Shown piece after piece: positions 56,063-64,000 of a stretch of 64,000 nt of DNA; the stretch's first letter is position 1, and the number at the start of each line of letters is the position of its first letter. The translations under genes were made by a program, and so were the position numbers. Location of the stretch: the NCBI GenBank assembly GCA_030685235.1, contig MU839091.1, positions 186,001 through 250,000 of the forward strand. The letters run 5' to 3'. The notes below the pieces were generated by a model. That model was not told where the DNA came from, searched no databases, and saw only the letters and a list, made by a program, of their open reading frames with translations. The DNA comes from Copromyces sp. CBS 386.78. Its lineage: Eukaryota; Ascomycota; Sordariomycetes; Sordariales; Sordariaceae.

Positions 56063-56629
56063 GCGATGATTATTGCGAAAGCGTGTGAGTAGCTGCAGCT
56101 CTTTCGAATGAAGCGCGCAACAAAGAAGGGCATTTGATTGGGGTTATAATTTTGTTTAAATATAGTGATCACGTCGGACTTTGCTCATCATCCGCAGACG
56201 ACGAGATATATTACTACGGTATGGATATAGATATGCAACGGGAATAGGAGGGAGAGAGATAGAAGAGATGCGGTAATGTAGTAATGCGTAATTCTCAATC
56301 TGAAGTCTTCTATGCGTCCAGAATACCTCGAGAAAGGAAAGTGTATGTTGAAGTCTTCTTGGAGTCAAAAGGCTGGAGGCGACGGGAGTGAAACATTCAA
56401 ACACCAAGCCGCCCCACTTTTCACAACATGTTCAGCATCGCTTCTTCACCCGGGCAACGGCAACTACTTTACAGCTGACTCGCAACAGATTGTGACAGAA
56501 TCACATCCCCCGCTTACACAAAATATTTTCCAAATAGTAAGCTATCGATATCAATTTCAATCAATTTTATATTACTCTCGATTCATTCTAACATTTCTGC
56601 AGGCCAGGAAAAAAGACACAAAAAGAAAA
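56063..56629. other. Intergenic region, ypp1 3' flank and DHFR promoter
   Basis: About 570 bp, T/A-rich, with no gene. CTAACATTTCTGCAG at 56588-56602 is a good acceptor and may end an intron in the DHFR leader. Confidence 0.45.
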
Positions 56630-57381
56630 ATGTCAGCCATCCTCCCCACGATCGAGCTCACGCTCGTCCTCGCCGCCACGCGCGACATGGGCATCGGCCT
56701 CAACGGCGGCCTTCCATGGACCGGTCTCAAGAAAGAAATGGCCTACTTTGCTCGCGTAACGAAGAGGTTGCCTGGTCAGGTAATATTTCCCTCCCCCCCT
56801 GCGGCAGCGCCAAAAAAAAAAAAAAAAAGAAAAAAAAGAAAAAAAAGCTCGCTAATAAAAGAGATAAGCAGCTCACCGGCACCAAAGCCCTCAACGCCGT
56901 GATCATGGGCCGTAAAACATGGGACTCCATCCCGCCCAAGTTCCGTCCCTTAAAGGGCCGTCTGAACATCGTCATCAGCCGATCTGTCACTTCCGTCCCG
57001 TCCGCCTCAGAAAAGCTTGAAAGTGACGAAGGACCCGTCATGGCCTCTTCGCTAGAGCAAGCTATCAACTACCTCCGCCAGCAGCAACAACGGGAACACA
57101 AAGTGGGAAAGGTCTTTGTCATCGGCGGCGGACAAATCTACGGCGCGGCGCTGGTGCTGCCCAAGGAGGTGAGCAAGCGGATTTTGTTGACGAGAGTGTT
57201 GAGTCCGGAGTTTGAGTGTGATACGTTTTTCTCTTTCGAGTTGAAGGATGAGGCAGCGGGATCGGAGTGGGAGAGGAAGAGTAAGGAGGAGTTGAATGAG
57301 TTTGTGGGTGAGGAGGTACCTGAGGGTGTGCAAGTTGAGAATGGGACGGAGTACGAGTTTCAGATGTGGGAGAGGAGGTAG
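56630..57381 (+). CDS. Dihydrofolate reductase
   Basis: Reduces dihydrofolate to tetrahydrofolate with NADPH in the cytosol, feeding thymidylate and purine synthesis; ortholog of yeast DFR1. Exons 56630-56779 and 56872-57381, 219 aa. Family marks: ELTLVLAATRDMGIGLNGGL then PWTGLKKEMAYFARVTKRLP (Trp and substrate-binding helix), NAVIMGRKTWDSIPPKFRPL, GRLNIVISR, and the NADPH-site GKVFVIGGGQIYGAAL. The 92-nt intron is very A-rich (18 A in a row near 56812, then A7-A8 runs), and the acceptor is tandem (AAGCAG at 56866-56871), so two forms differing by one Gln are possible; the shorter is listed. Unspliced RNA would read Lys-rich sequence before losing frame or continuing, so the gene can look intronless in a wrong frame. 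It is convergent with CBP3. Confidence 0.93.
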
Positions 57382-57695
57382 ATGGGGGTGAACAAAAGTG
57401 ATGGTAGTTGTCAGAAGGGGAAGAGGTGAAAGCTGAGGGGGGTTGTGGGAAAGGAATAGACGAGCGAGTAAATGTTGAGCCTTTTTGATTCACTATGAGT
57501 GGTATATACATCCCGTGCTGTTTGCTAGCACTTTTAGGTTCCCTTTACATATGTGACTATCCATCCTGTAGATCCATCCCGTCTTTACCTCCATGTTTAC
57601 GGGGAACCCCCGATATGCTGCTATGATACAAGGTATATGTACAGTCTCTCACACTCACCACCTCACCATCCCTCTCTTATTCTACGTCCCCATCT
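57382..57695. other. Convergent 3' region between DHFR and CBP3
   Basis: 314 bp between stop codons; no gene seen. Confidence 0.5.
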
Positions 57696-58884
57696 TTAAG
57701 CAGCGGTCTTGAACCTGGGGGCCGCCTTCTGCTTCTGGGTACCCTTAGAATCGCCCTTCTGGCCTGTTGCGGGGGCCGCCTTCACCTCAGCCTGTCCGGC
57801 CGCCGCCGCGCCCTTACTCGTCTGACCACTCTCCAGCGCCGGGACCAACTCGTCCACCACCGCCAACTCAGCATCCGCCTTATTCTTGAACAAGGTAGGA
57901 TGGAGCGCCAATCCAGCATCATCCATGAAGTCCAGATACTTCAATTGACTGCGCACCCAGCTAACAATGGCAGCCAGCGTTCTCACATCGATATCCTCGC
58001 GAGCTTTAAACAGGTTGCGCCACACGGCAGCAGCAAGGACGGCGTCATCCTTGACGAGGCCTTCGTCGTAGGCCATGACGACGCCGCGCCACTGCACGAA
58101 AAGGTCCTGCAGGTAGCGCTGGCGCATGACGCGCGACGACATGTCGTGGGTGCGGTCCATCTTCTCCTCGGCCTGGTGGAAGAAGTGGTCGACCAGCTGG
58201 GCCTGCCAGGTGGCGTGGGCGTCCTTGTCGAGGCAGCGCAGGCGGACGACGACGAGGTAGAGGTGGAGCATGGTTACATGGGCCCAGGTTGAGAAGGTTG
58301 GGAGGAGGCCGAATTCTGTGAAGTAAGAATGAGTGGTTAGCATTTGTTTTACTTGGGCTGTACGTCTGGTCGGGGACATGTCATGTTGTCTAGAAAGAGA
58401 AGTTGCAGCAAGCGCATCTCGCATCTCACGTACCCTCGTGCCAAATGCTCCCGTTACCAACACCAATCTCCTCGCCATCCGCCGTTTCCTTCACCCTTCC
58501 GGCTTTCCTGTCCTCGGGAGTGATGGTGTAGTCGGCCTGCTTGGCGCAGTCCTTGTAGATGCGCTGGGTAGCGCCATAGGCGATGTACGATGAGCTCTGG
58601 TTGCCGGCAACGGATGCGAGAAGCTTACGGAAGCCACCGGCCAGGCCGCCGCTGCTGCTCTCGCCGCCTTCAGCACGGCATTGACGCGTTGTGTGTATCC
58701 GTCGAGATTGCTGTGTGAGGCTCGTCGTCCTCCTGCTGGAGGGGGTGTTGCTGGACTGGAACGACAGCGCGGCGCGCAAGGCGAGGGGAGTGGTGCCGGC
58801 GCTGGTGGTTTCGGCAAAGAGACCCTGGCGCAAGGTCGACGATGCGGCGCGGCCGAGGCCGGATCTGCAGCTGGGGCAAGCCAT
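57696..58884 (-). CDS. CBP3: Cytochrome b / bc1 assembly factor Cbp3
   Basis: Mitochondrial ubiquinol-cytochrome c chaperone (UQCC1 in animals), which with Cbp6 binds newly made cytochrome b near the ribosome tunnel. Minus-strand exons 58434-58884 and 57696-58315, 356 aa. The phase-1 splice (GTACGT donor) joins NGSIWHE to EFGLLPTFSTWAHVTMLHLY. Residues 1-60 are Arg/Ser/Thr-rich with almost no acidic residues, fitting a mitochondrial presequence. The chaperone domain includes LVDHFFHQAEEKMDRTHDMS, RYLQDLFVQWRGVVMAYDEG and VWRNLFKAREDIDVRTLAAI. A Lys/Ala-rich low-complexity tail of about 55 residues follows. The start is the first ATG in frame. It lies downstream of CEM1 on the same strand; both proteins act in mitochondria, but 740 bp separates them. 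Confidence 0.92.
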
Positions 58885-59627
58885 TGGTCGGGGATTTGTT
58901 GCTCGGGTCGGAAAAGGTGACGGGAATTGGTGCTTGGTTCGGGGCCTTGGAGGTTGGTGGATTCGGCAGCAGTTCCGGGATCTCGAAAGGTGGACGGGAT
59001 GGTTCTTCACTTTCGCATTATGCCGTCATGGTGAAAGCTCCCAAAACCGAAAATGTCTGCTAGTCGTTGCGGGGGGTTAGGGTTAGATTCGTGCCCATCC
59101 AGGCCTTTGCCACGGTCTTGTCCTGCATTGCATCCGTTGGTGAAGCTCAAAAGAATAAGGCCCATGTATGAAAATAACTCGCCTACCGAGTTTCAGGAGA
59201 ATACTGCCTTGTATTTTTTATTTCATTTTCAATTTCGAGACCTTTGCGATGTTCTACAGACTTGTAGACTGAGATTTGTTCAGTTCGCTGTAGGCAACCC
59301 TAACCCTTGATAATGCTTCGGTAGACTGGATAGGAGCTCGGCTCCTCAAGCCTATGTTTCCTTCTTGTCGACTTAATTTTGCAAAGTGATGTTGACAAGT
59401 AGGGAGTTTGCGTAGCTAACGCAGGGCCATGGATCAAATACGTCTATAAATTGGGGGTTTCCGCCCTCTGTATGCGATACGTGAGCTTCATCTGTTCTGT
59501 CAGATTCTATCCGGGAAATGTACGCCCCATACAACCAGGTGGTAGTAATACAATAAATACATGCCAATGAGATGGGGAAATTGTTACACACGCATCATCC
59601 TAGCGTTGCCCGAATGGACTAGGATAA
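58885..59627. promoter_or_regulatory. CBP3 promoter region with telobox-like sites
   Basis: About 740 bp between the CEM1 stop and the CBP3 start. Two copies of the telomere-type unit lie here in opposite orientation: GGGGTTAGGGTTAG at 59073-59086 and AACCCTAACCC at 59296-59306. AACCCTAA-type sites are bound by Myb telobox factors (Tbf1/Teb1 type) in fungal promoters. A regulatory role here is inference. The region also holds T-rich sequence near 59213-59230. Confidence 0.5.
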
Positions 59628-61066
59628 CTATTCGAACTTTGAGAATACCAGGGAAGCATTGGTGCCCCCGAAGCCAAAGCTGTTGGACATGGCCACCTTG
59701 ACTTCCTTTTGTTGCGCCTCAAAAGGGACAAAATTGAACCCGACACCAACATTGGGATTGGTCAAGTTGAGAGTGGGTGGTATGGCCCCCTGGATTTGCA
59801 GATCAGCAAAGGGATCAAGTTCCAACACTGCATCCTGAACACTTACCTCGGAAATGGCCAAAACCGAAAAGACGGATTCAATGGCCCCCGCAGCACCAAG
59901 GAGATGGCCAATCGCTCCCTTGGTGCTGCTCACTGTGATCTTGGATTCATTATCCACCCCTTCTTCACCCATCATCAGGGACCGAATGGCAATCGCCTCA
60001 GCCACATCCCCGACGGCTGTTCCTGTGGCATGGGCATTGATATAGTCCACCTCTCCCGGCTTCACACCCGCGTTCTTGAGCGCCCTCTTCATAGACAGAA
60101 ATGCCCCTGAACCATCATCTCTCGGGGCCGTCATGTGATGCGCATCACCACTGCATCCATACCCCTTCAGCTCGGCCAAGATCCTGGCGCCGCGCCTCTT
60201 GGCGTGCTCGAGCTCCTCCAGAATAAAAGTAGCAGCGCCCTCTGACACCACGAAGCCAGCGCGGTCCTTGTCGAAGGGTCGGCAGGCGGATGTCGGATCG
60301 TGGTTGTACGCGGTAGACAGCGAGCGGGACCGGCCGAAGCCAGCGAAAGTTAGGGGATGAATACATGACTCGGAGCCGCCGGCGACCATGACATCGGCGT
60401 CGCCGAAGGCAATGAAACGGGAGGCGTCACCGATGGAGTGAGCGCCAGTGGTGCAAGCGGTGGTGGCGGAGTGGTTGGGTCCGCGGAAACCGTAGCGCAT
60501 GGCGATGTGGCCGGCCCCTAGGTTGATGAGGATCTTGGGGACGAAGAGAGGGGAGACCTTTTTGTAGCCCTACGTTGAAAATGTTAGACTCGGAATAACT
60601 CCAGTGAAGTACATGCAGTTCGAGGTCGAGCTGGTGCTCTTACCTCTTTGTCATACGTGACACTGGTGCTATAAAAGTCATCCAAATTGCCGATCCCGCT
60701 TCCCATGCAGACACCTGTAGCTTCAAGGTCTTCCTGCTTCGTGGGCTTCCATCCAGCATCTTGCAGGGCCATCTCGGTGGCAGCAACAGAATACTGGGCA
60801 AAGAGAGACATGCGTCTCTGGTCTGACGGTTCTAGCCAGTCCGCAGCCTTCCAAGTGTGCTCCTCAGCAACATTCTGCTTGTTCCTCAGAGCGGTGGGAA
60901 CAAGCCCAGCCACGGTGCTGGTGAGTTCTTTCCATTTGTCCTGAGGCTCGAGGTCGGCGACGCTGACGATGCCCGAGTGAGAGTCCAAGAGCCGGCGCCA
61001 GGTGGGGCGGACGCCGACGGCCAATGGAGTGATGGCACCGAGGCCTGTCACTACCACTCGTCTCAT
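59628..61066 (-). CDS. CEM1: Mitochondrial 3-oxoacyl-ACP synthase (Cem1 type)
   Basis: Condensing enzyme of mitochondrial type II fatty-acid synthesis, extending acyl-ACP with malonyl-ACP; this pathway supplies lipoate. Minus-strand exons 60644-61066 and 59628-60569, 454 aa. The phase-0 intron has GTAAGA and a CTAAC branch. The thiolase fold starts MRRVVVTGLGAITPLAVGV. The active site is complete: Cys near 180 (HSATTACTTGAHSIGDASR), His near 321 (YINAHATGT), Lys near 358 and His near 363 (SSTKGAIGHLLGAAG), and the Gly-rich end SNSFGFGGTNASLVF. Residues GSGIGNLDDFYSTSVTYDKE agree with yeast Cem1. As in yeast, translation from this ATG leaves no long presequence; an upstream frame extends without ATG, so import may depend on the first basic residues or on an alternative start. 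Confidence 0.94.
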
Positions 61067-61940
61067 TATCTTTCCATGTTCTTCTGTTGAGGGAAGTGTT
61101 AGGGAAGAAGTGCCAACTGGCAGTTGTGGCGGGAGATGGGAAGAGAGTGGTGATGGTGATATGCCTTTTTGATGTGTGAATATGCACAAAGTGAAAAAAG
61201 CTGCAGGGTTCTGCTTGTGAGACGTAGACAGCCTGTATGAGGCTTAGCGCTGCTTTTATGCATAATAGTGGAGCATGGGGTTTGGACGCGTGGAACCTTC
61301 AGCAGCAGTTCAGAGTCAGAGCTCCCTGGACTACAGGGGTTGTTGACATTGGGGAACAAAGGAGATGAGACCGCTTCACGATATCAAAAAGCCACCTTAC
61401 CATTTCCATCCAAATGTTTGTTCGATATACACGTCGTGTGTCTGTTGTCTTACATTCAACCTATCTCCGAGCCTCCCACTGACACACGACTGCAAAGGGA
61501 CTTGTATAGGGCTGAATAAGAGATAGTCAGCCCGGTTCACATGCACCAACTTTGTTGACCCTTCGTGACAACAACTATCACCGCCGGCTTCTATACATTG
61601 CTTTTTACATCTTGACTATTTGCACTACCTTTCCACCCATAGAGTCTGGTTTTCTTCGCCTTTGCACGTCTTAACACCACTGACTGGACCACGGGGTCTC
61701 CTGCTCTTGGAAGGTTCGGGAGGATCCACCTCTTTGACGTACGCGTGTCCCGGGAGCTGCAGCTTGGACCGCTTTTGATCTTCAGTTGTCTTCATAACTT
61801 CACTTGGAACAATACTTCCCAACGACCTTCCTCCACGCCTGGGTCGAATCGACTACGGATACCTCTGGGCTAGAGATGACTGTGAAGAAAGCATTGAGAC
61901 GATAGCATCTCTCAGGCTCACTCGAGCGGCATCCCAAGCA
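61067..61940. promoter_or_regulatory. Divergent promoter region, CEM1 and OPT gene
   Basis: About 870 bp holding both promoters. No gene or repeat seen; a minus-strand frame at 61625-61822 lacks an ATG of good context and protein character. Confidence 0.5.
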
Positions 61941-64000
61941 ATGACCTCCTACTCGAATCTCAGATCCTCCGGTGCTTCTGTGGACGGTATGAAAGGTATC
62001 GAGCTGACAGACAGAGGGGCATCTATGAGCGGTCCGAAGTCGGTCGACTTGGAGACAGGCGAGGAAGATATTGGGGCACCCTCTTCCTCATGGAACGAAG
62101 CACCCAGTTCCTCCCAGCATGGCCACCGCAGGCAGGACTCCCATGGCGCCCATGACGAAGATGGTTCCGAGTCTGAGCTCCTTCTGGACCCAAACTTGCC
62201 TGCCGAATATAGCCACAAACTCCGGGATCTCACCCGAGACTCACTCAGCTTCGAAGACAACCAAGCAGGAGTCAAGTTCGGCGAGAGTGAGGACGAGGAC
62301 AACGAAGAAGCAGAGAACTCGCCCTATCCAGAAGTTCGGGCTGCCGTTCCCAACTTTGATCAGGATCTGCCGTGTAACACCATTAGGGCTTGGACAATTG
62401 GACTGTCACTCATTCTCTTGGGGGCGTCAATGAACACCATCTTCTCATTGAGAGCACCGTCCATCAGTCTCGGGTCACTTATTGCCCAGATCATCGCATG
62501 GCCGCTGGGACATGGCTGGGCCATGGTTATGCCCGAACGCGAGTTCAACACGTTTGGTAAAAGGTGGACTTTGAACCCGGGCCCTTTCAACATCAAGGAA
62601 CATTCCGTCATCGTTGTTATGGCCAGTGTCTCCTTTTCTGTGGCCTACGCTACCGACATCATTTTGGCCCAAAAGGTGTTCTATAAGCAAGATTTTGGCT
62701 TGTTCTGGGGGGTTCTCCTTACGATATCTACGCAAAGCTTGGGCTATGGGATTGCTGGAATGCTGCGAAGGTTTCTTGGTAAGTTCTGCATGATTTGAGC
62801 TTGTGCAATCATTCACTAACTTGACTTCACAGTCTACCCAGCTTCCATGATCTGGCCGGGAAACCTCGTGGCAGTCACATTGATGCACGCCATGTACGGC
62901 CAGAATGAAAAGAAAGATCCCACGATAATAGGCGGATCTATCCCTCGGTATCGGTGGTTTGCCTATATCACCCTCGGCTCCTTTTTGTACTACTTCATCC
63001 CCGGCTTCTTTGCCCAGTTTCTCAGCTCTTTTGCTGTTGTGACTTGGATGGCACCGAACAATCCTGTCGTCAACCAGCTGTTTGGTTACTCGACGGGCCT
63101 CTCCCTGCTTCCTATCACGTTCGATTGGGCGCAGATTACGGGATATGTTGGCTCGCCTATGGTACCTCCATGGTAAGATCAATTTTCACCACTCCTTTCG
63201 ACTGACATGTACCAGAGTTAACACCCCTGTTAGGCACGCCATTGCCAATACCCTGGCCGGCGTAGTGATATTTTTTATTATTGCTGCCAGCTTTCTGCAA
63301 TACACTGGGGCGTGGTACGGCAAGTACCTGCCAATGAGCGATTCCAGCGTCTATGACAATACGGGCAAGACATACGATGTCGCGAGAGTCCTTAGCAAGG
63401 ACTTCACGCTCGACGAAGTGGCATATAACACTTACTCGCCTCTATTCCTAAGGTATGTCGGCTTTAATTCGGTTCAAATCAGAAGCCATAGTCTGATTGC
63501 AAACAATAGTACCACCTTCGCCATAGCATACGGTCTATCCTTTGCTGCCATATCTTCACTGATCGTGTACACCTACCTACATCATGGGAAAACAATCTGG
63601 AGACAATGGATGAACAGCAAAAGCGAGAGGCCCGATGTGCATATGAAAATGATGAGGAAGTACAAGGAGGCCCCGACGTGGTGGTATATGTCGCTCTTTG
63701 CAGTAGTCAGTAGAAGCTTTCCTTTCACAAACCGAAATATGTGAACTAACCATTATGTATAAAACTAGATGCTCGCCCTAGGCTTCTTCACCGTTCTAGG
63801 ATGGCAAACCAACCTGACCTGGTGGGCCTTCCTCCTCGCCGTCTTCATCTCCTTCGCCTTCTCCCTTCCCATCGGCATCATCCAAGCCGTCACCAACAAC
63901 CAAATCGGCCTCAACGTGTTGACCGAGTTCGTATTTGGGTACATCCAGCCCGGCCGCCCCCTGGCACTCATGATGTAAGAGCTTCTCCCTCCCCCTTCTT
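61941..64000 (+). CDS. OPT-family oligopeptide transporter (partial, 3' end off window)
   Basis: Proton-coupled transporter of small peptides or related substrates in the plasma membrane. Exons 61941-62778, 62833-63172, 63234-63452, 63510-about 63705 and 63769-63974, then a GTAAGA donor, so the gene continues beyond 64000. The N-terminal 140 residues are a hydrophilic, acidic, Ser-rich cytosolic tail. The family hallmark NPGPFNIKEH is present near residue 216, after the first helices (RAWTIGLSLILLGASMNTIF, SLGSLIAQIIAWPLGHGW). Later helices include SVIVVMASVSFSVAYATDII, FWGVLLTISTQSLGYGIAGM, RRFLVYPASMIWPGNLVAVT (across a splice) and MLALGFFTVLGWQTNLTWWA. The splices rebuild PPWHAIANT and YSPLFLSTTFAIAYG. 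The donor of exon 4 is ambiguous by one codon (GTAGTC at 63703 or GTCAGT at 63706). Substrate not inferable. Confidence 0.93.

Noticed and set aside
56312..56902. Frame joining DHFR exon 1 to a Lys-rich tail
   Set aside because: Reads through the A-rich intron; splicing gives a normal DHFR.
58684..61066. CEM1-CBP3 as a co-regulated mitochondrial gene cluster
   Set aside because: They share strand and compartment only; 740 bp apart with separate promoters, so chance adjacency is as likely.
1..64000. CRISPR arrays, bacterial operons, dispersed 5S rRNA
   Set aside because: Looked for regularly spaced repeats and the conserved 5S motifs and found none; gene structure is clearly eukaryotic.

Overview
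The window is nuclear DNA of a filamentous ascomycete, most likely a Neurospora-like member of the Sordariales. Genes have short introns (mostly 55-150 nt) with GTAAGT-type donors and CTAAC-type branch sites. Long T, A and CAA tracts are common, and the proteins match euascomycete families such as a long ING/PHD protein, an RS-rich Cwc22 and a fungal Bni4-like protein. I assign the genus from general resemblance, not from a search. I saw no bacterial operon structure, rRNA, convincing tRNA or CRISPR.

Layout. Positions 1-9.4 kb hold a C2H2 zinc-finger factor (+), a multi-pass membrane protein of unknown function (+) and a small bactofilin-like beta-helix protein (+) beside a long CAA microsatellite. 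Positions 10.8-22.4 kb hold an ING/PHD chromatin protein (+), an NTF2/SnoaL-like protein (+) and a BCAS3-like WD40 protein (+). Positions 23.2-34.7 kb hold DPM2 (-), cwc22 (+), DUS1 (-), a probable zinc-ribbon relic (-) and a Bni4-like protein (-). Positions 34.7-44.1 kb are gene-poor and contain a 480-bp element with perfect 60-bp inverted repeats. Positions 44.1-64.0 kb are gene-dense: a GH16-like secreted protein (-), a WW protein (+), rix1 (-), ypp1 (+), dihydrofolate reductase (+), CBP3 (-), the mitochondrial ketoacyl-ACP synthase CEM1 (-) and an OPT oligopeptide transporter (+) that runs off the right end.

Most genes are unlinked housekeeping functions: splicing, tRNA modification, ribosome assembly, dolichol-phosphate mannose synthesis, phosphoinositide-kinase trafficking, folate, and mitochondrial fatty-acid and bc1 assembly. 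I see no secondary-metabolite or other co-functional cluster. Several pairs are divergent (DPM2/cwc22, rix1/ypp1, GH16/WW, CEM1/OPT) or convergent (BCAS3-like/DPM2, cwc22/DUS1, WW/rix1, DHFR/CBP3).

The most unusual observations are: the bactofilin-like gene, in which one exon is exactly one 18-residue beta-helix rung; a 357-nt stop-free intron inside the PHD finger that looks like an exitron; three inverted-repeat elements; and two genes whose first coding exon is only the ATG. All gene models were spliced by eye from the sequence and lack transcript support.
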